Below, piece by piece: positions 10,621-22,053 of a DNA stretch of 64,000 bases (positions are counted from its first letter, which is position 1; every line of letters begins with the position of its first letter). The translations under genes were made by a program, and so were the position numbers. Source of the stretch: Dillenia suffruticosa (lineage: Eukaryota; Streptophyta; Magnoliopsida; Dilleniales; Dilleniaceae); the NCBI GenBank assembly GCA_033439265.1, contig JAVTVX010000034.1, positions 20,722,501 to 20,786,500 on the forward strand, given 5' to 3'. The notes beneath the pieces were generated by a model, which saw only the letters and a program-made list of their open reading frames with translations, was not told the origin of the DNA and did no database searches.

Positions 10621-11204
10621 TTTATTTGTTATTTTATTTGTTATTTTTTTATTTTTTTATTTATTTTATTAATTTTTATTAATTTTTATTATTTTATTAT
10701 TTTATTATTTTTTAATTTTATTTAATAATTCTTATTATTTTTTTTCAAAGAATAATATTATTTAATTTTTGCAAATTTTTTATTTTTTATTTTAAGTAAG
10801 AATAAAATTATTTTATTATTTTATAATAAATTATTTTTAATTTTTAAATTTTAAATTTTATTTAATAATTCTTATTATTTTTATTTTATTTTGCAAAGAA
10901 TAATATTATTTTATTTTTTAAAATTTTTTATTATTTTATTTTAAGTAATAATAAAATTATTTTATTATTTTATAATAAATTATAATTATATATTATTCTA
11001 ATATTATTAAGAAATAAGAAATAAAGATAATAAGTAAAAAGAAAAAGAATATATAAGTAGATGATTTGTTTTGTTTAGTGGCAAGAGTGTTCTTACACCA
11101 ACATAAGCGCGTGGGTTTGAGTCTCAACACCAGCGTGTGGGCGAGAGTTCGTCTGTGTATTTGTTTTTTTTTCATAACTCAAATCAGCGATGGATCCCTG
11201 TCCG

Positions 11205-11207
11205 TTG

Positions 11208-11239
<32 letters not shown>
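11205..11239. repeat. T homopolymer near the right end of the CACTA element
   Basis: A run of roughly 30 T just before the right subterminal repeat block. Confidence 0.85.
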
Positions 11240-11420
11240 CTGTTTTAGCGACGGATTTTTTCCGTCGCTAATCTGATCGGAAAAAAAATCGGTCGCTAAA
11301 AATTAGTGGGGTCACTTTTTGTGACGGATTTAGCGACGGAAAAATACATTTCAGCGACGAAAAAAGGACTTTCAGCGATGGATTTCTCCGTCGCTGAAAG
11401 TCCGTTTTCTAGTAGTGTAG

Positions 11421-11950
11421 CAAGTGAGTTCTTCTTCCCTCTGCATCAAAATCCTAAAATTTCTCTGATCACAAGAAAAAACCTCCAAAACCCTAACATT
11501 TCTAGTTGCAGAAAACAGGAACCCAAAAAAAAAAAAAAAAAAAGAGAACCGACAGTGGTCGGAGAGAGAAGAGGTTTGGGAAATGTATGTGTTTGTACAT
11601 GGAGTGAGCGTCTCTCTGATTGGGGTTTGAGAGAGAGAGAGAGAGTCCGATTCTGCAGAGGAGAAACGAGGCTGGGTTTCGGGTGCCGCGACGAGAGTGG
11701 CAGCGGGACCGGTCAAGGAATACGGAAAATTGTCCGAAATGACCAAATTAGCCTCATATACTCACTGAATTTATGTGCTAGGACTGGGTTGTTTCATGGA
11801 GAAACTGATGTTTACGGGGTTAAATTGTAATGAAAATTTCCAAGAACGGCAACGGACACAGGCTGACCAAATTTGAACCAGAGTCCCAAAAATTCCCCCC
11901 ATTGCTCCCCTTCGGGTCAAAGTTAATTAAGAGAAGGTCAACCCTTTTTC
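11421..11950. other. Less AT-rich segment of unknown nature beside the CACTA element
   Basis: This stretch has more G and C than its surroundings, an A-run at about 11523-11541, a gagaga run at about 11631-11644, and open frames of 174 (plus) and 124 (minus) residues. Both open frames begin inside the CACTA end and contain homopolymer tracts, so they are not credible genes. The composition resembles a plant 5' untranslated or promoter region, or a captured fragment. I recognise no protein. Confidence 0.35.
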
Positions 11951-12775
11951 CTCATTTATGTCAATGTTAAATTTTTTTCTTTAAAAAAAAATTAAAATTA
12001 AATTCGATTAAAATAGATAAATTTTTTACTATAAAAATAATTTTAATTTTTATAAAAATTTTAATTTTTATTTAAAAATTTTAATTTTTATTTAAAAATT
12101 GTATATTTTCCATTAAAATTTTTTTTACTTAAAATTGAAATTTTACTATTAGTAAAATAGGATAAAACAGAAGTAATTAAACCAAATTGAGTACTTTTTG
12201 ACTGCTTAAATATATTCTCATATATTTATTTTTATTTTGTTTTTTCTATTTATAATATTTTTAGAATATGTTTTTTAATAGAAAAATATGATTTTATAAG
12301 TAAAAATTAAATTCTTTAATATGGGGATAGAGGTTTTATCCAAAATTTTGTATATTTATAATATTAAATTTTTTTTTTAGAAACTGTGCTAAATAAGATA
12401 GATAATCTTCGGTGAAAATTTGTAGTATGGCCCACACTTTTGCAAATGAGACAAAGGGGGAAGATTTTTTCTTTTTTCCTTTTTTTTTTTTTGGTAAGAA
12501 AAAGTGAGATTCGTATATATATAAACCCCTCAACTCAACCCTAATATCAACTAAATTTAATTTCACAATATTTTAATGCTATTTAAAGAATAATTACCAA
12601 ATGAAACCAATGAATTCTAAATAGATTTTTGAAGTAATGATAATAGTTTTATGAACCTTATGCATATAAAAAAATGTAATGGTAATACAATTAAATAGAG
12701 TTTGCAATAGTTGTGGCTGGATACTCGTACTCCTCAAATAAATTTTGATTTGATTTGTATGTACGATAAAAATAA
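11951..12775. other. AT-rich intergenic DNA
   Basis: Short repeated aatttttatttaaaa motifs near 12040-12110 and otherwise nothing recognisable. Confidence 0.55.
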
Positions 12776-12981
12776 GTATAGGGAGAATTTTGTTATTTAA
12801 GAATTCAACCCGATTTGAATCGAAATTAATCGAATTCAATGTGGTTATTGGATATCGCTGATTTATAGGCAAAAATAGGTATCAAGAGAATTTTATCTAT
12901 TAAAAATTCAATCCAAATCAAATCAAAATTAATCAGATCTAACATGATTACCAGATATCGATAATTTATAAAAAAAATAAT
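12776..12981. repeat. 103-bp two-copy tandem duplication
   Basis: Copies at 12776-12878 and about 12879-12981 share gtat-gagaatttt, attcaa-cc-aat, aaattaatc and gatatcg-t-atttata, with many substitutions. It is an old duplication with no evident function. Confidence 0.7.
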
Positions 12982-13659
12982 TAATTTGACCATAAGTTTA
13001 CTCAAATTTGCTTGTTATTTAGATGATATCATTTGTGAATTATGAAATATTGAAAAATACAATGCGTTAATTTTCGTTGTCAGATAAGCTATTAGAAAGA
13101 ATAAATTAACAACCGTCAAACTTTTAGTGAATCATCACAATTTTAAATTTTAAGTGTTATTAAAGAAAAGTAAATAGAGCGTGCAATAATCCAAGAGTGC
13201 GGATTTTTTTCGATGAATATTTTCATGCTCAACTATTAAAAATCTCTCAGCATGGGAAATGTGGTAAGATAATTCTGTTGAACTCAATTCTTTACTCACA
13301 CTTTGTGAAATGTATGAGAGAGTAGGGATTGCTTTATTTTTTAACACAATGAAATGTAAATCTTAATCTGTACGGTGACTTTAGGCATGGGGGTGGGCTT
13401 CTAGTATCATTAGGAATGATAAATAAAGGTGGTAGGGCTGGGGTTCCAAAATTGTTGTTATCAAAGTCACTAATTATATATCCAGCAATCAATGGACAGT
13501 CGATCTAATAGATAATAGTGATACATGTTTTAACAAAATCTCATATTTGAAACTTCAAAACAAAAAAGATTACGTTAAAAGAATTTTCTCTTAAATTGAA
13601 TTCGATAATATTCGAAATGAATTAATCAAAATATGATTTTAGATATTAATTGATTATAA

Positions 13660-13662
<3 letters not shown>
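12982..13662. other. AT-rich intergenic DNA
   Basis: No motif or credible coding frame was recognised. Confidence 0.55.

Positions 13663-13701
<39 letters not shown>
13663..13701. repeat. AT dinucleotide microsatellite
   Basis: About 19 uninterrupted AT units. Confidence 0.95.
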
Positions 13702-13704
<3 letters not shown>

Positions 13705-15067
13705 CCAGCATTCTATGTATTGCAGTCTGATCTACAAATGCCACATGATCCTTTCTCAACATGCCACTTGAAAGACTTGTTATATTTTAGGCTATGGTTG
13801 TTTGGAGTTAAGTCTACGGAAGGTGTTTGTAGATACTCCCCTAACTGAAATCCAATTTCTCATGATAGACTCCTTTGGTTGTAGAGTATTAGGAAGATGC
13901 ATTTCTGTGATATAGTGTTTTTTTATTTTTCCTTTTTTTTTTGGTTACATAGGAATAATAAAAATCGTGAAACTACACATGTTTACGAAAATTTGAATAC
14001 TAAAACGCGAGGAAGACATTTGAACTATTACCACTCGGGTGTCGCTTCAAGGACTTTGTGTTTGGATTTTTACCCCTTTCTTACGGAGGAAAAAAAAATT
14101 CAAGGCATCAAATCAAGTAGAATTGTTATGTCTCTATATATCCTCTTAGGTTATTTTGATTAATATTCTACATATACGGTATAACTTAAAAATTTTGGAG
14201 TATAACATTAAATAGAATCACTTCCAAAAGCCTCACATCCATAGAATTTTGAATGATTTCACATAGCAACTTAGTGGGTTCTCTTGGACTTTTGAATTTT
14301 TAAGAACCTTCAGGCTACTAAAAAGTAATCCTTGGGGCATTTTGCTGGTTTACTGGAGAAATTATCCGAAACTTTTTGCTCATATGATTATTCAAGTAAA
14401 GGATTTTTATCCAATATACATAACAGAGATCTACGTGTGCGGTTGATCGATGATCTAATATACTTGTGAGCAATAGTTAGGTATTTCTACATAATCTATG
14501 ATTGCTATTGAATTGTGATTGTCGTGTGAATATGGAATTTTATGGTAGTAGCTACGGATGCTAGAAAAGAAGTGAATTATCAGGAAATGCAATAATTTAT
14601 TAACGAGAGATAGTGTTAGAACTAAGATTAACAAATTATGTCTATTTAATGCATGACATCGATACATGCAACAGAATAATTAATGAACAAAGGAAAAACA
14701 ACGTAATAAGATATGATTTGAAAGAAAAATTGCATAAAATAAAATACAAATTATTAACCTCAACTCTGCGATAAATCTTTCTTTGGTACGCAAACCTGCA
14801 ATGAAAACCTCAAAATCTTCTCCTCTAACCCTTAACTCAACTCTCATATATATTCCCCTTGGTGTGCAAATTCAAAATCCTCAGAGTTGTAGTACGCTAG
14901 GACTCTTATATAATTGATGTTAAATTTGAAATAAAAAGAATAATTATCCTACGGAAAGAAATTAAATTAAATAAATAATTATCTATAATAAATAATTATT
15001 TAGAGTTTAACAATTTCAAAAATTACAATATGGTTATAATTTTTTATAAAAAATACAGAATGTCCTG
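13702..15067. other. Intergenic DNA without recognisable gene
   Basis: Frames up to 88 residues occur on the plus strand near 13897-14163, but they are low in complexity and match nothing I know. Nothing else was seen. Confidence 0.5.
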
Positions 15068-16618
15068 TGTTAAAGAAATTGTTGTCTCCTTAGTTTTGAT
15101 GATAACAAAATCTCACATATGGTTCTAATCAATCTATTTAGTATGTGGAATTTTTTATTCAATATAAAAGTGATAAAACCAGCCATAAAATGAATCATAG
15201 AAACAAGGCTTATTTGGTCCTAGAATTTAGATTTTTTGATATCTATTGAAGACCCAGCCAGCAAGGTAAGCACAGATTGGGTACTACACTTAACCTATAA
15301 TTGATCCTAAATGTATATAAAAAATATCCCAACATAAAGACAATTCATATTCCACCACTTAGAAATTTTTTTAGCACAGATTGGGTACTACACTTAACCT
15401 ATAATTGATCCTAAATGTATATAAAAAATATCCCAACAGAAAGACAATTCATATTCCACCATTTAGAAATTTTTTTAAGTGTTGAAATGTGATCATTTGG
15501 ATACGTTTGATAGTCATATCTTCTTATGTGCTGAAGTATTTCCAAAATCGAAAATTATATTTCAAAGAAGGTGTGTAGAACTTCAATTTCAAGCGTTTAC
15601 AGTTCAAATATCTTGCGGATATGTTGGAGAAAAATCAGTTAAAAATTAGCTGGTTACCCATTTTTCATAGCAGAATTATGTGTTAAAAAATGGTTGTCAA
15701 GGGGTATTTGGCTTTCTATAACTTCACCACTGGTTTTGGATTTGTGAATTTGATTATACTATATTATAGTATTACAGTTGAACAACAAATATAATGATTC
15801 GTGGCACATTTACCTTGAAAGTTTGATAAAAAAATAAATTGGTAACGTTGATTAGTTATTCAGAAAAATTCAAAACTGGGAGCAGATTTTCTGGAGTAGG
15901 TTTCAAATTTTTTGGAGTAGCAATTTTTTTGGATATAATCAAAACAACTCTTGAATATGTTAGAGGGATATTTAAACTTAAAGAGAAAAATATTTACTCT
16001 CAGTAAATATCAAATTTCAAGAGAATTTGGAATATATTTTTCCAGAACTATTGCTGAAAACTGTTGCAGTAACTCTGGAATTTTTACTGCTATTTATTGA
16101 GTCTTTTTGCTATCCAATGTAGCAGCTATCAGAAGGTTTTTCAGTGTATGAGAATAGAGGACGTGAGAGACTGAATGACTATCAATTTTTGAGACTTCAT
16201 AGCATCAAAAACTCAAGAAGAACCTCTACAATTCTGAGCACTACTGCTGTCATTTTTATTTACTTATCTTATAATTTTTGATTGAACATTTGTATGATTT
16301 GTTTTCCATTGTTGGCCGAAACAATCTTCATGGTGTGAAGATCAGAAGTCAACAAGCGGATGTATATTGTTGTCTTGGATCATAGTGGAAACTAGCAGGT
16401 TGCTAGAGTCCGGCTTGCTTGGCTGGAAGAGTGGATGTAGGCATAAGACCGAACCATTATAAATTAGATTTGTCTCCTTACTCACTTATTTATTTTTGCT
16501 GTATTTTCTATAAATTGACCATAGATTTAATTAGATCTAAGTGGAGTTAGAAAAAATATTGAAAAGCCAATTTAAACAACCAATTCAACCTCCCTTTTGG
16601 TTGTTTTTGGGACCAACA
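15068..16618 (+). repeat. 5' LTR region of the Copia element
   Basis: The right boundary is firm: it ends in gggaccaaca and is followed after two bases by the primer site. The part 15480-16618 is clearly homologous to the 3' LTR at 24285-25407. The left part 15068-15479 begins tgttaaagaaattg and continues gttttgatgataacaaaa, a common Copia LTR start, but it has no counterpart in the 3' LTR. Either the LTR is 1,551 bp and the 3' copy lost its start, or the shared LTR starts at the TG at 15480 and the left part is foreign. Confidence 0.65.
15269..15476 (+). repeat. 104-bp tandem duplication in the 5' LTR region
   Basis: Copies at 15269-15372 and 15373-15476 start agcacagattgggtactac and end ttagaaattttttta. 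They differ at only a few bases, so the duplication is fairly recent. The last 35 bp or so of the unit also occur once beside the 3' LTR at about 24244-24284. Confidence 0.85.
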
Positions 16619-16620
16619 AT

Positions 16621-16631
16621 TGGTATCAGAG
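16621..16631 (+). promoter_or_regulatory. Primer-binding site, initiator tRNA-Met type
   Basis: The sequence tggtatcagag lies two bases after the 5' LTR. It is complementary to the 3' end of plant initiator tRNA-Met and is the usual Copia minus-strand primer site. Confidence 0.88.
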
Positions 16632-16677
16632 TTGGTTCTCTACTCCATTAAAGAGACCTCTTTAAAGTGTTTAATCA

Positions 16678-18630
16678 ATGACTTTTCCCTATAACTATGG
16701 TCAGGCTGTGAACAGGACACCATATTTCAACGGTACAAACTTTTCCCACTGAAAATGTAGGATGGAGACATTCATTCAAACCACTGATTATGAGACTTGG
16801 AAAGTGATAAATTCTAGAAATGTAGAAATTAAATTACCTATTATCATAGAGGATGACAAAAGAAAAATGTTGATTAATTCTCGTGCTAAGAATTGCTTTT
16901 ATGTGTTATTTCACAAACTGAGTTTAACTTAGTTTCTTCATGTGCAACAGCAAAAGAAATCTGGGATAGGTTGTATATTACACATGAAGGAATCAGCACT
17001 ATGAAGAGACTCGAATCAACTTATTGATGCAAAAATATGAGCTCTTTCGTTTTCAGTAAGGAAAAAGTGTAAAAGATATGTTCAATAGATTTTTTATAAT
17101 TACTAATGAACTTGATTCTCTTGAAAAAAATATTTTAGATTCTGATCAAGTAAGAAAGGTTCTTTGAGTATTGCCAAGAACCTGGGATACCAAGAAAACT
17201 GCTATTGAGGAAGCCCAAGACCTGAACAAGCTGTCTCTCAATGAATTAAGAGGAAAATTGATATCCTATAAAACTGAAATATTTCACACTACTGAATCTG
17301 AAAATAAAAAAAACTATTGCATTTGCTGTTGAAGAGAATGAAGATTCTCCAAAAGATAATAACAGTGATTAAGACATCAATATGCTGGCCAAAAAGCTCT
17401 CCTGGGTCTTCAAGAAAAAGGGTAAAAAATGTTTTAAATCTAACAACTTTCAGAACTCACAAAAGTTTAAACTTAGTGTAGGAAAAGACAGTAGAAAAAT
17501 AGAACAAAAGGATGAAAAAATCTGTTATGAGTGCAAAAAGAAGGGACACATTAAATATGAGTGTCCAGTATTGCTAAAAAAGATTGAAATATTCAAGAAG
17601 AAGAATAAAGCAATGATGGTCACATGGAGTGATTCAGAACATGAAGATTCAGAAGATGAATGTTTAGACGCATCAGATGAAGCTAATCTTTGTCTTATGG
17701 CAAATGATGAGGTGATCTTTAAAAGTTCATTCAATATTGCTGAATCTGACAACATGTTAAATATATTTTCAGAACTGAAAAATAAAGTTAACATATTAGA
17801 AAATGAGAAGGATTTGTTTAGGCAAACTAATGACTTGTTGAACTTTGAAAATGAAACCATTAGAGCTGAAAATGAGGTACTGAAAACTTAAAACTTAAAA
17901 CTGTGAACTAAAAAATGAAATACATATTCTGAAAAATAGAATAGCTGAACTATCAAAGTCAATAGAAAATACATTCCAAAAATTTCATGAAAGTGATGAG
18001 AAATTAATTAAGTTGTTTTCCATACAAAGACATGATTTTTCAAAAAGAGGTTTAACCTATATTAATGATCATGAGAAGCCTTCAATTTCTAACAATAACT
18101 GGCTTGTTAAAGCTACAGAAACAGGAAATAAAATCACATTTCAGCATGCAAAAAATACTCACAGAACCATACAAAAGTCTGCACAAAAATATTAAAGTTT
18201 TGGTTAAAAAATTGTTCAGCAAACTACACAAAATCTGCATAAAACTCCCTCACTGTTTGCACAAAATATGCATAGAAAATTTTCACAAATTGTAGAACAA
18301 TATCACAAAGTGTCATACAGAAGTTCATATAGAAGCATCCATAGAATTACCCATAGAAGTCTTATGCAGAAATCAAACTTTTATAGAAAATTTTATTATA
18401 GATTTGAATATAATAAATTTGGCAATATGTAGAATTATTTCAGTTATAAACCTTATTATGCAAAAGATAAAAATAATATTGGTTCTTGCTACATATGTCA
18501 TAAAATTGGTCATTTTGCTAGAACTTATTTTTTGAACAAACTTAGTGCACATCAAGGCAAATTCAATTCCTATACAAATTTGTATTTAAAAGGACCCAAA
18601 TATATTTGGGTTTCCAAAAACAGATAATGG
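16678..18630 (+). pseudogene. Copia gag
   Basis: The likely start is the ATG at 16678 (MTFPYNYGQAVNRTPYFNG), 57 bases after the primer site. A Trp codon of the conserved N-FSHWKCRM segment has become TGA near 16750. Gag sequence then continues through frameshifts (AKEIWDRLYITHEG near 16950). The longest open part, 169 residues at 17382-17891, holds a perfect zinc knuckle with Cys48, Cys51, His56 and Cys61. It is followed by an acidic stretch and a Glu/Asn/Leu-rich segment that may form a coiled coil. A second knuckle near 18487-18530 (CYICHKIGHFARTY) has Tyr instead of the last Cys. The known role is nucleocapsid assembly and RNA binding; this copy cannot make a full protein. Confidence 0.85.
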
Positions 18631-18900
18631 TTTTTCTTTATGTATAGGAACAAGAGGCAAAAATCAAAAGAAAATTGTATGTTGATAGCGGATACTCGAG
18701 ACATATGACTGGTGATACCTCATTGTTCAAGAAGCTCGAAAGAAGAAATCATGGAGTGGTGACCTTTGGAGATAATCAAAAAGAAAAAAATAATTGAAAA
18801 AGGCACGGTAAGTATAAACTCTACCTTTATAAAGAATGTGTTTTTTGTTGATAAATTGATACATAATTTGTTGAGTGTAAACTAATTGTGTAATTTAGGT
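18631..18900 (+). pseudogene. Copia aspartic protease remnant
   Basis: The active-site segment LYVDSGYSRHMTGDTSLF lies near 18675-18730 and keeps the Asp-Ser-Gly of Copia proteases. It is followed by VTFGDNQK, after which a frameshift and stops break the frame. In an active element this domain cleaves the gag-pol polyprotein. Confidence 0.8.
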
Positions 18901-18999
18901 TATGATTTGTTATTTAAAAGAGATAATTGCATAGTGTGTGATAGTGAGTCGCATGAATAAATTCTTGAAGGAAAAAGATTAGACAATGTTTATATAGTA

Positions 19000-19169
19000 A
19001 ACTCTACAATATTAAATAGTTTAAAAGAAAATTGTTTAATTTCCTTTAATAATGACATTTTTATAAGACATAAAAAAGTAGGTCACATAAATTTCAAGCA
19101 ATTAGAAAAATTGTTCAAAGAAAATATGGTTAAAGGAATTTCTGAATCTTTATTGAAAGAACCTATAAC
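19000..19169 (+). pseudogene. Copia integrase, N-terminal zinc-binding part
   Basis: The frame reads RHKKVGHINFKQLEKLF then KENMVKGISESLLKEPIT, the gag-pre-integrase/HHCC region. At 19169 it is broken by the hAT-like element, and the same frame resumes at 21322 with CSAC. Confidence 0.83.
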
Positions 19170-19709
19170 TAGAGTTGTAATCGTGCCAGGCCGGGCCGGG
19201 CCCGATTCGGTTCAAGGGTGGTTCCCGGAACCGTGGGCCGGGCTGGTTGCGTTTCCTAGGCCAGTCCAGGCCAGGCCGGGCCAGTTTCAAAATTTTTTTA
19301 GTTGAACCAGCCTGGCCCGCTGAACCGGAACCGGTGGGCCGGTTCACACCTGGCCGGGCCCGATTCGACCCGAAATTTTTTTTTCTCTATTGCCTTTTTT
19401 TAACTTTCTTTTTTTTGTTACTCTATTTTTTAATTCTATTTTATTTTTGTAATTTCATTTTTTTTAACTTTGTTGTTGTTTTTTTTACTCTCTTGTAATG
19501 ATTTATTTCTTCATTTTATTTTTTTAATTCACTTTTTATAAAAAAAATAAATTAAAAATTAGAAATACAAAATTTTTAGAGTGGTTCTACCTATTTTAGT
19601 GTACGTCCACTACCAAACTTATCATTTAGATTTTAAAACCTACTAATTTTTTGTTACATTATTTTGATTTTTATATCATTTTTATTTTTTTTTCTATTTA
19701 CAATGATTT

Positions 19710-20170
19710 TTAAAATCCACTTCTACTACTTTTTTTATAATTGGGTTGTAAATATTTTTGTACATATTTTTCAAATACGGGACATGCAACTATGTTAAAT
19801 GATAATTCTTTTCTTGCTAGCAATTCTATTTGTCTAATTTTTTCTTTATCCGAATTATATTTAAATGTAGCAGTTATATTACCTCTCTCTATAACAATTT
19901 GTGTTTGTTTTGTTTGTGATAATTTATCTGGATGATTATTAACTAAATGTCTTCTAAGTGTGCCTACCCCCAACCCTTCAAAATTTTATATGTTTGATGA
20001 CAAATTTTACAAATTGTCTTTTATTCATCATTTTTTTTAAATATCCATATATTAATATCATCTTTTTTAGTCTGTGTTGTAATAGATTCTGTATTACTAG
20101 ATTCAGTTTCTTTCAAAAGAGTTTTAATATCTATATTATCGGGAATTTCATCTTGAAAAAAAAGGAGGAA
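19710..20170 (-). pseudogene. hAT transposase N-terminal fragment with BED zinc finger
   Basis: On the minus strand a frame from about 20170 gives TESITTQTKKDD and a stop, then CKICHQTYKILKGWG. After a frameshift in a G run near 19965 an open 87-residue piece continues GTLRRHLVNNHPDKL. Together the residues form the CX2C ... HX4H pattern of a BED finger, the DNA-binding module at the start of plant hAT transposases. The open piece continues QTQIVIERGNIT and KIRQIELLARKELSFNIV, as in hAT proteins of the RICESLEEPER type, then ends. The catalytic and dimerisation domains are absent. Confidence 0.72.
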
Positions 20171-20719
20171 GAGGAGATTGTTGAGAAGATTAGGAAAAGT
20201 GTGTTCCGGCCATTTTATTAAAAAATTAAGAATAAATTTTCAAAATAAAATATGCTATTAAATTTTTAAAAGGAAATTTAAGATTAAATTTTTTAAAAAA
20301 ATTTTAAAATTTAATTTTTTTTTTAAAAGTAATGCAAATATAATGCAAATGCAAGAAAATAAAGATGTAAAAAAATTAAATATACCGACTTGACGGATAT
20401 CGCAGTTGTTTTTCCCAAAATCTTGAATTTGAGCTCCCAACCTTGAAATCTTGCTAAATCTTGATCAATGTTGAAGGTCGTGAAAAATTTGTAATCCTCC
20501 CTTCTCCACCCAAACCGTTCTGTAGCAAGATTACCAGGAAAGTTCCCAGGTAAGAGGTGGAGTTTGTCTATCCTTGTTTAAATATCTCTTTCTTTCAACA
20601 ATTAGTTGCCCCCAGACAGAACTTTCCTAGATATGCTATGCCATTGTATGCTGAGTCAATGAGTTTCACAAAAGTTTAGAGTACAAATTTGAGAATATGT
20701 TTAATGAAAATGTATTTAA

Positions 20720-20910
20720 TGAATAAAATGATGGAAATAAAGATAATTATGGAAATGTAGATAATGATGGAAATGATAATAGAAATGGTGTAGAAATTGG
20801 TGGAAATGGTATACAAAATGGTAATGAAAATTGTATAGAGAATTGTAAAAATGGTAAAAAGGAAATGATAATGGAAATAGTGATAAAAATTGAGAAAATA
20901 TAGTAATATT
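20720..20910. repeat. Degenerate aatggtaat/gatggaaat repeats inside the hAT-like element
   Basis: Low-complexity stretch of loosely repeated ggaaat, gataat and aatggt words. Open frames on both strands here follow from this composition. Confidence 0.6.
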
Positions 20911-21321
20911 GAAAGAATATAGATGAGAGAGAGATATATATTTTGTTGTGGAGATTTAGGAAATGGGGTGTAAGATATTTATAGGAAAATTTGTTGAGAT
21001 TATGAACCAAAATAATCTCAAAACTAGTCGTTTTATATCTGTTGAAATGGGTAAAATTGAAAAAAATTCAAAATAAAAGAAGGACAAGGAGCCATTGGAA
21101 CCAGCCAGGCTGGGCCGATTTCGGGCCTGGGCCGGTCCGGTTTTGGGCCAGGGCCGGTTCCATGGCCGGGCCGGTTCCGTGCTGGTTCTCAGTTCCAAAA
21201 TTGGTTGAACCGGCCCGTACCGCTATAGTACTTAGTTTGGGTTGGGCCGGGTCGGGTTATTGTAACTCCTGTCCGGTTCACGGGCCGGGCTTTTTCTGGA
21301 TCAATTTTCAGGCCCAATAAC

Positions 21322-22053
21322 ATGTAGTGCATACTTTTCGAACAAACAAGTAAAAATATCTTTTAAAAATAAAGATCACATTTCCACATCTAAATCACTA
21401 TAAATGTTACATATGGATTTATTTGGATCAGTTAGAAATCTAAATTTTGGAGGAAACAAATATGAATTAGTTATTGTTGATGATTTTTTTAAATTCATTT
21501 GGATTTTATTTTTAGCCCACAAAAGTGAAACCTTTGAAATATTTAAAATTTTTGCACAGAAATTCAAAATAAAAAAGTTTTAAAAATAGTTAGTCGAAAA
21601 ACCGACCATGGAAAAGAATTTGTTAAGTTAGAATTTATAAACTATTGTGACAAAAATAAAATAAATAAAAAATTTTCAGCATCTTACACACCACAACAAA
21701 ATGGGGTAGTCGAATGTAAAAATAGAATCATTCAAGAAATGACTAGAACCATGTTAAGTGATAGTGGTGTAGGAAAATATTTTTAGGTCAAAACCGTATT
21801 TACAGTATGTTATATAATAAATAGAGTATATACGAAATCTATGACAAACAAAACCCCGTATGAAAGTTTTAAAGGAAGAAAACCAAATATCTCATATTTT
21901 CATATATTTGGTAGCACATGCTTTATTCTGAAAAATAATATGAATATTAAAGATAAATTTGATGAAAAAACCATTGAAAAAATATTTCTAGGTTATTCTT
22001 TAAATAGCAAGATTTATAGAGTTTTCAATAAAGAGTCTAAAATTGTAGAATAA
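21322..22053 (+). pseudogene. Copia integrase catalytic core and C-terminal part
   Basis: The frame resumes after the hAT-like element. The acidic triad positions are visible: Asp in HMDLFGSVRN near 21413, Asp in TDHGKEFVKLEF near 21605, and Glu in TPQQNGVVECKN near 21710. They are separated by frameshifts and a stop near 21785. The last 70 residues (21841-22053) are open and hold TPYESFKGRKPNISYFHIFG and FLGYSLNSKIYRVFN, the conserved end of Copia integrase. In an active element this inserts the cDNA into the genome. Confidence 0.85.

Larger units (their letters stand above)
10039..11420. mobile_element. Non-autonomous CACTA (En/Spm) transposon with TAG target duplication
   Basis: The element proper is 10042-11417 (1,376 bp). 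It starts CACTACCAAAAAACACGACTT and ends with the complement of CACTACTAGAAAACGGACTT, both typical CACTA termini. It is flanked by the 3-bp direct repeat tag at 10039-10041 and 11418-11420, the size known for this superfamily. Both ends are packed with the subterminal motif agcgacgga in both orientations (for example near 10100-10290 and 11245-11400), the usual arrangement of transposase-binding repeats. The middle is AT-rich low-complexity DNA with no transposase. Mobilisation would need a transposase from elsewhere. Confidence 0.9.
19170..21313 (-). mobile_element. hAT-like DNA transposon inserted in the Copia integrase gene
   Basis: The insert starts tagagttgtaatcg and is flanked by near-identical 8-bp repeats, cctataac (19162-19169) and ccaataac (21314-21321), the duplication size of hAT elements. 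Both ends carry long GC-rich tracts built from ggccgggcc and ggttc (19186-19372 and 21096-21300). A sequence like the left end, inverted (gggttattgtaactcct), lies at about 21252-21268, some 45 bp inside the right edge, so the exact right terminus is uncertain. The interior holds a hAT-type BED finger on the minus strand and no catalytic domain, so the copy is deleted and non-autonomous. Confidence 0.68.

Noticed and set aside
11306..11830. 174-codon plus-strand frame
   Set aside because: It starts inside the CACTA terminal repeats and crosses an A run and a GA run. No protein family was recognised.
20747..21010. 87-codon minus-strand frame rich in Phe, Ile and Ser
   Set aside because: It is the complement of the degenerate gatggaaat repeats in the hAT-like element, and its composition is explained by the repeat.
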